A DNA stretch of 64,000 nucleotides from Epiperipatus broadwayi (Eukaryota; Onychophora; Udeonychophora; Euonychophora; Peripatidae): assembly GCA_028023455.1 (NCBI GenBank), contig JAQFVV010006272.1, positions 4,443,127 to 4,507,126 of the forward strand, in the 5' to 3' direction. Both the position numbers and the translations under genes were made by a program. Below are positions 35,624-46,824 of this stretch, in pieces; the first letter of the stretch is position 1, and each line of letters opens with the position of its first letter. A model generated the notes under the pieces. It saw nothing but the letters and a program-made list of their open reading frames with translations. It had not been told where the DNA came from and ran no database searches.

Positions 35624-35809
35624 ATTACTGGCAGTGGCTTCTATTATTTTTTAATATCAAAATATAATTAGATAAGAATTAAAATATAAATCTCTGCTGT
35701 CTCCACTGAGCTAGTAATTACTGGCAGTGGCTTCTATTATTTTTTAATATCAAAATATAATTAGATAAGAATTAAAATATAAATCTCTGCTGTCTCCACT
35801 GAGCTAGTG
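35624..35809. repeat. Perfect 93-bp tandem duplication
   Basis: The unit beginning ATTACTGGCAGTGGCTTCTA occurs at 35,624 and again at 35,717 with no difference I can see. Perfect identity in this diverged landscape points to a recent duplication or an assembly artefact. Confidence 0.9.
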
Positions 35810-35922
35810 ACAATGGGCTAATGGTCGGAATCAAAATATATAAAATAAAAAAAATTTTTTTTAAAAAAAACTTACGTATCTGCCTACTTTATAAATTTTC
35901 TAGATTCAAACGGCCTAGTGGC

Positions 35923-36052
35923 ACCTTGTAGTGTAGATATGTTAAGACTCCCTAATCCCCAACCATCATAATATATATACCTTGTAGTGTAGATATGTTA
36001 AGACTCCCTAATCCCCAACCGTCATAATATATATATATATATATATACATGA
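35923..36052. repeat. 56-bp tandem duplication followed by (AT)n
   Basis: ACCTTGTAGTGTAGATATG starts at 35,923 and 35,979; the copies differ at one base (CCATCATA versus CCGTCATA). The second ends in an (AT)n microsatellite at about 36,024-36,048. Confidence 0.88.
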
Positions 36053-38125
36053 TAAATATTTGCTTTGTTAAATATCAAGTTAGATAAATGTCACAATGAA
36101 CTGATTTTCATTACTTAGTGAAAAATAAAAGCCCATTTAAAGAAATCATTTAAATATATATACTAACAATAGATTAATGATCAATGTATTGTATATCATG
36201 AATTGAGACAGAGACTGAGTAAACATAGTGATGACCCAATGTCAAGTCAATCACTAAGCAACCAATTGTAAAAATGAAATTATAATTCTATTATGTAATT
36301 TTATTATTTTTTTATTCACTACAACCAACAATAGGTAGTTACAGCAATATTAAAGGAAATGGAAAAGTTAGTATACCAAATACTGGAAGTTGAGCTTAGT
36401 ATAAAAGCAATCCCAATTCATTTCCATTGTCTTTTATTATTTTTTTAAAATAATGCATCAAAAACCTAAGATCAAATGTTTGAATCCAAAGGAAAATGGA
36501 TGACTCATTCAAATACTCTGAATTATCCATATAAGTTTCTTAGCAAGTATGATAAGTTTGTAAAATTTAATAAAATAAGTGAACTTTTTTTAAATTGATA
36601 TTAAAGAAACTACACTATTATTTGATCATGAATAGAGAAGAAATAGAATTTTTGCCAGCACTTAAACAAAATAATGAAGTAATTTTTTTTTTTTGTATAA
36701 ACTGTTAAATACTAAATCACAAATAAAAAAATTTAAGTCTGTTATAAACCACTGTGCAATGTATTCTGGCTAAATCCCTAGTGCCATAGGACTGAAGTGC
36801 CACTATCTTGACCCTGGAAGTGCAATGACTACATCCACTTACTCTCATAATGCCTAAAAGAAGCTCCAATTGTCCTATGCCAAATGTCTACCTGGATTGA
36901 GAACAACTACAAAGAATGGATGTGGTTATTTCAAATGTGTTACATAGGAATTGCAATGAGTGACAGTTGTGAACCAAAGAGAATGAAATAGAATGTACCC
37001 ATGAAGAACATTGTTCTTAAGCTCATGAACATTAAACAAAATAATTTGATGAAAACCCTGATTTTATTATGTATTCTTATTTATATATTTGTAAAATTAT
37101 TTTTTATTTTCTTTCCACGTGTCTATGATTTGGAAGAGTCCATTATAAGTAAAAGCAATAAGATGGGGGGGGCGCGCTAATTAAATTAGATAATTTTTTT
37201 TATGTTTTAAATAAAGTTTAGATCAACTTTCTCTCCATAGCAACTTGACATTGATCATCATGATATGGGATAAATATCTTTAAGACTATTCCATATTAAA
37301 TACATACACTTATTACAGGTCAGAGTTCATGTTTTTTGTTTGTTGTTAACTAATAATCATTTGTATTTATATATTTTTTGGTATAAATGATTAATCTTGT
37401 GCAGATGTTCTTTCCTGTCAACTTTAGGAAATTATACATAGATGGGGAGAGTCCCCAAAGAAGATGAAACATCACTAATTTGAATTGGATGAGGCTACTA
37501 CAGATATACCTGCATAATATTGTAAATTAGCTAGTTAGCTTTGTGGTTGATTTAATGATAAATTTTTATTTTTTATTTTTATTTGCTTTGTAAATAATTA
37601 GTGCCATGTCATGTATTTCTATTATTGAGTTAGGGTTTAGAGTCATGAATATATTTAATTGTTGACATGGTATAAATCCATCCTTGACACACATAATTAT
37701 ATTACAATATATTACTCTGTATTGTCAAAAGAGTTTTAATTTTTTTTTTTATTACTTTGTTTTGATATTTAATATGTGTTGTCAAATTTATTTATATTAA
37801 CTAGTCTCTAATCTATCAAAATTATTCATGCATTCACTTAACAACTGATAACAGGATATACATACATACACATCTTACCCTTATATAAGTGTAGAAAATG
37901 CTTGGATGAAGGTAGGGGGGTTTCATAATCCCCAAGAAGAATTCCCTTTAAAATAAAAGGGAAAAAAAGGGGGGGGTGGGGGAACCAAAAAATAAATCCA
38001 TTGGAGGTAGATATGATCATAGGTTATGCATTTTATCACATCATTGATAATATCCTACCAGAAGACCCTAGGTCCACCCATAGTGGGATGTGTTCCCCCT
38101 CTCTTGTGGTAAACCCTGGTCTGTC
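36045..38125. repeat. Long repeat copy 2 (uninterrupted, empty site)
   Basis: About 2.1 kb matching 17,490-17,756 plus 22,989-25,050. At 36,283-36,298 TCTATTATGTAATTTT occurs once, the pre-insertion state of the LINE target. Copy-specific differences: a G-run and CpG cluster at 37,166-37,180 (GGGGGGGGCGCGC), and a G-rich replacement at 37,905-37,985. No gene recognised; terminal structure unclear. Confidence 0.78.
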
Positions 38126-38784
38126 ACAATATATTTCAAAATAAGTTTTTATAAGTCTAGATTTAAAAAAGTATTGTCTAATGATAAACTAAGCTATATG
38201 TTGATGTTTTCAAGGCTATGATAATTTTCCATATCAATGATGAGGACAATGTTATATTATAATCATTGTTTATATTATTGTTAGTGATATACTGGCACTT
38301 ACATGAGAACTTTATTCTCAATCTAAGAAAATCTATATGTCCATTGATTGTCCAGTAATTTAACGGATGAACAATTGGATTGACTTTTAATTAATGTGAC
38401 TTACTCATATCGTATTTATGATTATAAACACAAAGTTTTAACTTAATTTAATTTAAACATAAACATACAAACTGCAAAGTTATATAAAAAATATTTTAAA
38501 AGTTGGAAATAAATTATGATTGCATTAAGAAATAATAGATTAAGCCCAAATTGGCATTTACTATGTAAAAAAGAGATAAAATAATCCATAAAGTCAGTGC
38601 TCACCATTATCAGCAACAAAACTCACATCATATTATTGGCTTTTATAGTCAGTGAATCAATATTTATCTGATTGTAGTAGCTAGATATCCATTTTTCACT
38701 CATCATGTTAACATAAGAGTCAGCTATGTGAAAAAAAATCTAAACTTGCTTGTTACCTGAAAAAATTACTCAAGATTTGATTAA
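38126..38784. other. AT-rich non-coding stretch, possible SINE body at its right end
   Basis: No gene recognised. 38,580-38,784 would be the body of the minus-strand tRNA-like SINE whose head is at 38,785-38,850. Confidence 0.4.
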
Positions 38785-38850
38785 CTTAGACCTGAGCTCA
38801 GACTATGGGCATAGCAACTGGATGCACTAATTGCTATGCTATGTGATCCT
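38785..38850 (-). repeat. tRNA-derived SINE head
   Basis: Minus strand: A box TAGCATAGCAATTAG (38,841-38,827, compare TGGCNNAGTGGTTAG) and B box TGAGCTCAGGTC (compare GRGTTCAANTCC) about 35 nt downstream, with GCATCCAGTTGCTATGCC between. The B-box flank AGTCTGAGYTCARGTC also occurs in hammerhead family 2 at 46,786-46,805. Confidence 0.5.
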
Positions 38851-39924
38851 TTCTGTGATATTATTGTAACAAATTGTGTAAATATTTGGCAAACAGATTT
38901 CTTTTTAATTTTCAAAAAAATTATCATTCAAACTACTATTAGCTTTGTTTATATAACATGAAATTTTTTACTTTTCAATTAGCCTAATTTATAGTTTAGT
39001 ATTACTAAAGATTGCTCTCTACACTATCCATTCAACATAATTTGAATGTTAAATTAAAAATATCATTAAGGTCTTGGGAATTACATTAGTAATAATCTCT
39101 AGATTGATTCCTCATCTATTTGTTTTTTAAGATCCTGAATGGCACATTTATTATTATGCTGCTGGTAACTGTCTTCTTTTTTCAATTTTACACTTCTGAA
39201 CATTATATGTTTTTCTAATAGATTATTATAGAGAAGGATTTCAAAAACTATCCTTAATCACTTCCTATGGTTGCTAATAACTTTCTTTTTCAAATAATTG
39301 AATAAAGAAGAACAGATTCTGAGTTGAAGATTTTTCTTTCAATTGCTGCTAAATAAAGCTAAAACAATCTTATATTGCCAATTTAATTGTATTGTAGAGT
39401 TGGTACTTTGACATCTTACTAATCTCATGTGTAAATCACTGTGAATTTATTTCTGAATAGCAGTCTTCTATTTATAAATTCCTATATTTTCACTATAAAT
39501 ATATCTTAAATAAATGTTTTTATATATTATAAAAGATTTTTATAAATTTTATAAATCCAAATAATATAAATTTAAGAAAATTTCTTTTGTATTTTTAAAT
39601 AATTTTCCAGTTATAATGTAATGAAGCAAAATATCAATTAAAGATATGCAGTAAAAACAAAAATTACCATATCTAGTAACCATATATATCTGAAATACTT
39701 AAGTCAAACATGATTCTACATTTAACTTATTATCCAAACATTTATTAGGATAATAAATCAAATAATATTGCTATATATGTAGGAATATTAAAAATCTGAC
39801 AACAACTTAAATATTCTCATAATTAAATAGGACTCACCAATAGATTTTGTATAGAACATATTTTCTTATAGAAAAGCCTTATTTATTTACAAGAATATTT
39901 GAAAAGGCATTATAGTTTGAATAG
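38851..39924. other. AT-rich non-coding stretch
   Basis: No gene or element recognised. Confidence 0.55.
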
Positions 39925-40800
39925 TCATATATATAATAAAAAGCATGCCAATATTTCTAAATAAGCTTATTTTATCATTATTATTTATTTATTTATTTTT
40001 ATATGATAAATGCTATAAGAGAAAGCATTCAAATCTTTATCTATCATTTTCCCCATCCCCAGTTCGGTTTCGAGGAGCTAGGACATCAATGAATTCAGAA
40101 ATACTAACTCTAGTCAAGCATTTATCTAATACTTAACTATTAAGAAAAAGATCTGAAACTTTCAGACTTGTCTTCAAATTCAGCTCTCCAACTAAAATAG
40201 CTATATGGGCCTGAACTAAATTCAGATACTCCATATATTAATAGCCTTAGCAATTTAATATAGCCAAAGCTTCAATAGCCATAATTATAATAGTAATATA
40301 ACCAAGTCACATGTCACATGATCTATATAGCTTGTATTTACCAATATGTAATAAAAAGCATGCAAATATTTCTAAAGAAGCTTATTTTAACATTATCTTT
40401 TTTATTTATTAAATTGCTAAGGCTATTAATATATGGAGAATCTGAATTTAGTTCAGGCCCATACAGCTATTTTAGTTGGAGAGCTGAATTTGAAGACATT
40501 AGATGTCTGAAAGTTTCAGATCTTTTTCTTAATAGTTAAGTATTAGATAAATGCTTGGCTAGAATTAGCATTTTGGAATCTGGGTGTCCTAACTCCTTAC
40601 TGAAGAGAGCCATAGTTCAAAACTGGTCCGGAGATGGGAACAATCATAGATAAAGATTTGAATGCTTTCTCTTACAGCATTTATCATATAAAAAAGTAAA
40701 TAAATAAAAATGATAAAATAATCTTGTTTAGAAATATTGGCATGCTCTTTATTATATATTGCTAAATACAAGCTATATAGGTCAAGTGATGTGACTTGGT
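39925..40800. repeat. Hammerhead repeat family 3, palindromic array
   Basis: Left arm: a plus-orientation unit starting near 39,930, with a second, partial unit starting 415 bp later (AAAAAGCATGC at 39,938 and 40,353). Right arm (40,413-40,800): the same unit inverted. Pairs include 40,105-40,260 with 40,418-40,570 and 39,930-40,045 with 40,635-40,755. The right arm contains a hammerhead core; the left arm has the matching place at about 40,050-40,085 but with the core deleted. GCTATATGGGCCTGAACT is also similar to CATATGGGTCTGAACT of family 1, so the families may be related. Confidence 0.78.
40579..40642 (+). ncRNA. Hammerhead ribozyme, type I (family 3), G12 lost
   Basis: CTGAAGA (40,600-40,606; N7 = A is allowed), stem II GAGC/GTTC closing CATA (40,607-40,618), AAAA in place of GAAA (40,619-40,622), stem III A-U and C-G closing TG, and C17 at 40,628. 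Stem I strands CTCCTTA and CGGAGA pair only partly. The left arm still has AGCTCCTC and TGGGGATGGGG, which would pair well with the missing partners. The essential G12 is A, so it should not cleave. Confidence 0.6.
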
Positions 40801-42944
40801 TTTATATATATAAGTAGTATTATTTGATTTCTAATCTTAATAAAACTTTAAATAATAAAGAGGATCTAATTTTGATTTAAGTATTTCAGACATTATACAT
40901 TTACTAGACAATAAAATTTCAGTTTGCAATTCTCTCTTTTTTAATTCATACTTTGTTTTACTCCATCATAACTTGAAAATTATTTAAAAGTACATCGCAA
41001 ATTTTTGTTTAATTTATAATTTTTAAATCTATAAACCTTTGAAAAATTTTCTATATATAACTTATAGTTTCTTATTATAGCATTTAATTCAATTATCAAA
41101 ATATTTAGAAAGTTATATTTTCAATATTCACACATAAATAATAATATCATGTGATTTACAATCGTAATTGAAGCTTGGATAATAAGTTAAAGGCATATCA
41201 ATTCTGACTTAAATATTTCAGTCAAATATATTTATAAGGGGATATAATTTAAACTTAAAATGTATCTTTTTAATTGGTTCTTTGTTTCAATTACAATTGA
41301 AAAATTATTTTAAAATCCACAAATTAATTCTCAATAAATATTTATAATTTAAATATGTAATTCTATCAAGACTTTTACCTCTTTTTCTGCATTAATTGGA
41401 ATAAATTAATAAATGTTTGCCTATTTAAAAAACAAAATAGGTTTTCGTAGTTTTAAATATATTTATCGAGCTTAGGGCTTTCTATACTATTAGTATCATA
41501 GTTATAGCTTTATACTAAACATTTAATAATTTATTACAATTTAAATATGCATATAATGGAACTATAGTTGTCATTTTCTGTAATACCAATTTAGAGTTTA
41601 GCATATTTTGAAATAAACTAACTGCTATGTAACATTAATATAAAAATCTGAATTTTCATGCCACGTTTCAAACTAATCCATCCTTCTCGAACATGCTAGA
41701 AATCAGAACATTTATCCAAAACATTAATGCAAACAGTCCTTTTTTAAAATAAAAAAAATAGATTAATACTGTATAGTGTATACAGTATTTCATTTCCAAA
41801 GTGTGTTATTACAATTCATTCGATCATTAAACGAATCACATATTAAACACTTTATGTAAAATAGAGAGGGTTGAAAGCCATGATTATCAGAATAACTTTT
41901 TTAATATTGTATTTTCATAATTTATTGTATTACTTATAAAATAAGTACCCAAAATTTTTTTTTTTTTACAAGCCTACATTACTTTAAAATAAATCTTAAG
42001 TTATTTATTATAATTAATTTTTGTGTAATTATATATATATATGAATTAATTCTATAGTCAATTGTTTTTAGCGGCAAATAACAAATGGAAAAAATAAATA
42101 CAACAATTGCATTTCATCAATTAAATTTAATTTGTTTCTTTTGTTTTTAATCTTTTTTACTTGAGATTAATCTAAAAAAAAACTTTTTCGTAGTTACTCC
42201 TATCAATAATGATGATGATGATAAGCTATAGAAAAAAATTCAGTTTATATATAAAATTTTATTTTGCCAGCAATTTGTAATTTAAATGGCTTGCATAAGG
42301 ATTTATTAATAAACTCAAGTCTAATACAAAGTATACGAGATTTTACTTTTAAATTCAATCAATATCAGAAAAGGAATTAGTCGTTATGATTAGCCTTCAA
42401 AGATTTTTATTATCGATCTTCTACAATAAATTTCTCAACTGAACTTGCATGAATTAAAAAGAATATCGCTGTTTATAAGCTTATGTGCATGTATGCATGG
42501 TGTGTGCAATTTAAAATTTTCACATCAATTTTATATTGTCTGTACAAATAAAAATATAGACTCCGCAATTATCAATTAACTGATTAAGATGTCTATTATA
42601 ATTCCCTCAATCATATTAAAGTTGGGCTTAAAAGAGAGAAAGAAAAAGTAATTGTCTTTTCTATTTTAGAAACAATTGTTAAACTTAATCTACTGAAAAT
42701 AAACTTTAAAATTTATGATGTTCTTATTTTTCTTTAGGTTGAGTTGAGCTTTTAAATTTTTTAATGTAATCTTATTAAAAATACTTAAATAATACATATC
42801 TATAAATTGGCTATAGGCAGGAAAGCTGTTACTAAATAATTTAATTATATTTTTGTCAGTTTTTAAATTAATCGCTTTCTCTTCAAATACTTTAATATCT
42901 GATAAAAGATTATGTTTCGAGATCACATTGATTCATATATATAT
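40801..42944. other. AT-rich non-coding stretch
   Basis: No gene recognised. A perfect 11-bp inverted repeat with a 3-nt spacer, AATACTGTATA/TATACAGTATT, lies at 41,765-41,789. A 78-codon open frame at 42,690-42,926 (minus) has no known motif. Confidence 0.55.
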
Positions 42945-43373
42945 ATATTATAAGGGATTCAAAATCAGACTTTCAAACTCCCTATAACTATCGATCTTAT
43001 ACAATTGATATATATGCCCACAAATATGTGAAAAAGAGAAATGATTTCCAATATAGGTTTTTTGGTGCTGAACGGCACTCATCACTTGGTCCAGATCACC
43101 ATCTCCCACATATATCTACAATCACTGCTCAGTTTATATTAAGATAGCAAATCTTCAGACTTTAAGAGAAGGATCTTCTTCAATCTCCAACCTCTTCGAC
43201 CATACCATATCATTGAAAATCTAAGGATGAAATGCTCAAAGCCAATGATGGTGTCAATTGAGCATTTCATCCATTTTTAATGAATATGGATAGTGAAAGA
43301 GTTGGAAAATGAAAAAGATTAAACCTGTCCATTAAAGTTTAAAGATTTGCTATCTTAATATAAACTTAGCAGT
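42945..43373. repeat. Hammerhead family 2 palindrome, left arm, centre and start of right arm
   Basis: The left arm is a minus-orientation family 2 unit matching 46,622-46,812. The centre is a large hairpin: 43,131-43,213 pairs with 43,285-43,373, and inside it GGATGAAATGCTCAA pairs perfectly with TTGAGCATTTCATCC. The right arm stops at AAACTTAGCAGT (43,362-43,373) where RTE copy 3 is inserted, and resumes at 46,622. Confidence 0.82.
43038..43098 (-). ncRNA. Hammerhead-like ribozyme (family 2, left arm), decayed
   Basis: Minus strand: GTGATGA (43,085-43,079; C3 changed to G), stem II GTGC/GCAC closing CGTTCA (43,078-43,065), CAAAA in place of GAAA, and stem I strands CCAA (43,089-43,086) and TTGG (43,051-43,048) pairing perfectly, with TGAT/ATCA further out. 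Two essential positions are mutated. Confidence 0.55.
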
Positions 43374-43387
43374 CAGCATCATCATCA

Positions 43388-45111
43388 TCAACCATTACCA
43401 ATCCACTGCAGAATGAAGGTCTCTCCAAGTTCAATCCAACTTCTCCGATCTTTAGCTTCTCTTCTCCACATCACCCCTGCACCCGTTCTTATTTCATCCA
43501 TCCATCTCATATGTGGTCTCTTTCTGGGTCTTTTACAATCTCTTGGAATCCTGTTTAAGATTTCAATTGTCCATCTATTATCATCTCTTCTAAAAATATG
43601 TCCAGCCCAACTCCACTTCAATATTTTAATTTTTTCAATGAGGTCAGTAACACCTGTTTGTTCTCTTATCCATATATTGCGTTTTCAATCTCTTCTTGTT
43701 ACTCCCAACATGCATCTCTCCATACTTCTTTGAGTGGTCTGAAGTCTCTGTATTTCTCTTCTATTAAGTGTCCAAGTCTCAGATCCATAAGTAAGAACTG
43801 ACAAAACAAATTTGTTAAAAACTTTCCTTTTCAAACACATAGACATATTTCCTTTTAGTACCAAGTTATTTCTACCAAAAGCATTCCAACCAAGTTTAAT
43901 TCTATGATTAATTTCATCCATTATGTTTCCATCTGTATTAATAATATGACCAAGGTATTTGTAACCATTCATTTCTTCTCATTCATCATAATCAATCTTG
44001 AAACATTACTTTAGTCTTTTTAACATTTATCTTTAGTTCTACTTTCATCTGATAACCCCTGCAACATTTTCTGCAGCTCTGAAGCATTATTTGCAAAAAC
44101 AACTACAACATCTACAAAATCTAAATGATTTAAATAATTTTCATTTATTTTCACTCCTTTAGTTTCCCATTTTAATCCACAAAATACTTCTTGCAGCACT
44201 GCTGTAAAAAGTTTTGGAGATATGGAGTCACCTTGTCTTACACCCTTCTCAATGTTGACTTTCCCAGTATCATTATGTAATCTAATTGTTGCTGTTGCAT
44301 TTTTATAAATATTCTTTAAAATATGACAATAGCCTGGATCTATACCTTGATGATCCAATGCTTTAATCACTGAAGAAATATTTATAGAATCAAATGCCTT
44401 TTCATAATCTACAAATCCAAAACATAATGGCAACTCATATTCATTTGTCCTTTCTATAACTTCTCTCAATACCTGGATATGATCCATTGTACTAAAACCA
44501 CTTTTAAATCCAGTTTGTTCTCTTGGTTGGTGGAAATCCGATGTTCTCTGTAGATGAGTTGTAATTATCTTGGTAAAAAATTTGTATAAAACTGATAAAA
44601 GGCTGATAGGTCTGTAATTTCTAATATCTTCTTTATTACCTTTTTTAAATATTAATATTATTACTGCATTCTTCCAACCATCTGGTACATCTTTATCATT
44701 TAGACATTTGGTATATAACTTTGCTAAAAAAAATTCTATTTCTTCACCTGCTTCTTTTAATATATCAATTATAATTCCATCATTACCTGGAGCCTTTCCT
44801 TTCTTCATACATTTAATTGCATGTCTCACTTCTTCATTTAAAATTCTGGGCAATTCAGAAGATGTAATAGATATAGGAGGTACTTGTTCTTTATTACTAT
44901 ATAATTCTTGATAAAAGTCTTCTACCCATTTCATGATGTCATCTCTCTTTTTAGTAATAATTCCATCTTTTTTTCTTATTGCAGATATAAATTTCCTACC
45001 AATACCAAAATGTTGTTTTACATTCTTGAGACTTTTATTTTCTTCTACAGCTTTCCTTGCTAGTTCACAGTTATACTTTCTTATATCATTTTCAACTCTT
45101 TTCCACACCAT
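43388..45111 (-). pseudogene. RTE copy 3 reverse transcriptase, frameshifted, motif C mutated
   Basis: First piece (45,111-44,020) reads MVWKRVENDIRKYNCEL, GRKFISAIRKKDG, NYRPISLLSVLYK, GFVDYEKAFDSI and KGVRQGDSISPKLF. Motif C is LDFVDVVVV where copy 2 has LDFADDVVV, so the second catalytic Asp is Val. After a frameshift near 44,020 the thumb and C-terminal domain continue in other frames at 43,972-43,685 (YKYLGHIINTDG, YGSETWTL) and 43,621-43,388 (MKWSWAGHIFRRDD). Not functional. Confidence 0.88.
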
Positions 45112-45549
45112 TTTACAAAATTAGAGATATTCAATCCTTTTTAATGCATCATTTTTGTATATCTTCATATTCCTTCTTTTCTTCATAAATTCTCTAGTCT
45201 CAGTAGAAATTTTATTGGTCAATTGCTGCTTTTTTCTACCAGCTACTTTTGTTGCAGTTTTTAAAAGTGTATCAGTTATTTTCATATTAATTTCATTCAA
45301 ATCTGAATCATGTTCAAAATCTACTAATACTTGAAACTGATTTGTAAGTTCTAATTTAAATTCATTAGAATGTTTCTGAAGATTAGGAATGTCAACTGTA
45401 AATATTGGTTTTTCTTAATAATTTTTATCTCTCTAGTTTTGCATTAACATGTATCTTACATCTTACTAATCAATGATCACTTCCTGTGTTCAATTTATTA
45501 AGAATATTACAATCTTGAAATATGTATTTTCTGTTAGTCAAAATATAAT

Positions 45550-46308
45550 CTAATTCTGCTGTACCTTCATTTGGATGCTTCCATGTCCATTTCCTTTTAA
45601 CATTTTTCTCAAAAAAGAATTCATAATATAAAGTTTATCTTTTTCTGCAAACTCCACAAGTCTATATCCTCTCTCATTTCTATTACCATAACCAAAATTA
45701 CCTACAGCACTTTCATCTTTCATTTGTTTACCAATTCTAGCATTAAAGTCTCCCATAACAATTTTAAAATGTTGTTTACTCTGATCAAAAGTCTTTTGTA
45801 CATCCATATAAAAATCTTCTACTACTTCATCACTATGAGAACTTGTTGGGGTATAAATCTGAATTATCTGCATTTGGTATCTGCTATTAAGTTGTATAAC
45901 TAATCTTGATACTCTGTCCAATATACCATCAATCTCCACAATGTTGTTGTTCCACTTTTTATTTATAATGAATCCTACTCCACTTGTATTTCCAATATTT
46001 GTGTCTTTATAATAGAGTACATGTCCACTTTTTAAATCAATTGTCTCTTCACTTTTTCTTCTAACTTCACAAAGTCCAATAATGTCCCATTTAATATAAG
46101 ACAGTTCTTCTAATTCTTGCAATCTTCCTTCACTTGAAAGTGATCTGCAGTTGTAAGTACCTAAATAAAAAGTTGTCATTAAATGGCAGTCTGTGTCCAC
46201 AATCAGGGGATTCTTAGCACCCTCTGCCTTCAGCCACCAATCGCTGCCTTGGTTGGTGACTTTACAGCCTCCTGGGAATAAGGGCCATGATTTATTTTTG
46301 TCTGTCAT
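45550..46308 (-). CDS. RTE copy 3 apurinic/apyrimidinic-type endonuclease
   Basis: The N-terminal endonuclease of the RTE polyprotein (exonuclease-endonuclease-phosphatase fold), which nicks target DNA to prime reverse transcription. It begins MTDKNKSWPLFPGGCK. Then come YNCRSLSSEGRLQELEEL, WDIIGLCEVRR (metal-binding Glu), GVGFIINKKW, VSRLVIQL, IIQIYTPTSSHSDE and VMGDFNARIG (catalytic Asp and Asn), then NERGYRLVEFA. The frame shifts near 45,550 before the final SxxDH part; KWTWKHPNEGT-like sequence continues in another frame. The 252 residues shown are uninterrupted but the protein is not complete. Confidence 0.88.
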   Translation of the reverse strand: MTDKNKSWPLFPGGCKVTNQGSDWWLKAEGAKNPLIVDTDCHLMTTFYLGTYNCRSLSSEGRLQELEELSYIKWDIIGLCEVRRKSEETIDLKSGHVLYYKDTNIGNTSGVGFIINKKWNNNIVEIDGILDRVSRLVIQLNSRYQMQIIQIYTPTSSHSDEVVEDFYMDVQKTFDQSKQHFKIVMGDFNARIGKQMKDESAVGNFGYGNRNERGYRLVEFAEKDKLYIMNSFLRKMLKGNGHGSIQMKVQQN

Positions 46309-46621
46309 AATTGTAGATATGTATTGGAAAAATATTTATCATTTACACAAACATTTATTCTGCCTTATCAAGCAACTGAGAAGAAAGACCATGGTGTTTC
46401 TTGATCTTAAACTCAGAAGTAAAAAGCCAATAAACTCACCACACTGGCTAATGCGTGTTGGTGAGCAGGCCATCCATGTTCATATACTATATAAATAATC
46501 ACATAGTAATAACAGCTGCAATGAAAAGAATATAAGAAGTGGACATTAGGAATTTGCCCTGCTCAGTTCTTTTAAGGTCTCCAAGAAGAATCAAAGGGTC
46601 TGTCTCCTTTCAGCTAATAGC

Positions 46622-46812
46622 AAACTTAGTAGTGACTGTATATATGTGTGGGAGAGGGTAATCTGTATCTGACTGATGAGTGTTGATTCAGCACAAAATA
46701 CATATATTGGAGATCATTATCTTTTTCACATGTACATATCTTGTATATCAGTTGTGTAAGATGGATTGGATAGCTGTGGGAAATTTGAAAGTCTGAGTTC
46801 AAGTCCCTTATA
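46622..46812 (+). repeat. Hammerhead family 2 palindrome, rest of right arm
   Basis: Inverted match of 42,945-43,135. Both arms end in TCCCTTATAA / TTATAAGGGA. Near the end, GAGTTCAAGTCCC (46,792-46,804) is a perfect pol III B box, with an A-box-like TGGATAGCTGTGG upstream. The outer flanks ATCACATTGATT (42,922) and ATTACATTAAGT (46,813) might be a decayed target duplication (9 of 12). Confidence 0.75.
46657..46721 (+). ncRNA. Hammerhead ribozyme, type I (family 2, right arm), G12 lost
   Basis: CTGATGA (46,673-46,679) is perfect. Stem II GTGTTG/CAGCAC closes ATT (46,680-46,694). AAAA stands in place of GAAA (46,695-46,698). Stem III is ATA/TAT closing CA, and H17 is A at 46,706. Stem I: CTGA with TTGG (two wobbles), then GGTAAT with ATTATC. 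Only the essential G12 is missing. Confidence 0.62.
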
Positions 46813-46824
46813 ATTACATTAAGT

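Larger units (their letters stand above)
43374..46621 (-). mobile_element. Full-length RTE LINE copy 3 (3.25 kb) with target-site duplication
   Basis: Flanked by AAACTTAGCAGT (43,362-43,373) and AAACTTAGTAGT (46,622-46,633), a 12-bp duplication with one C/T difference. The 3' end is a (TGA)n-like tail (GATGATGATGATG on the minus strand at 43,377-43,390). The length fits full-length RTE elements. Endonuclease intact, RT frameshifted, 5' UTR about 310 bp (46,310-46,621). It sits inside the right arm of the family 2 palindrome and is therefore younger than it. Confidence 0.9.
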
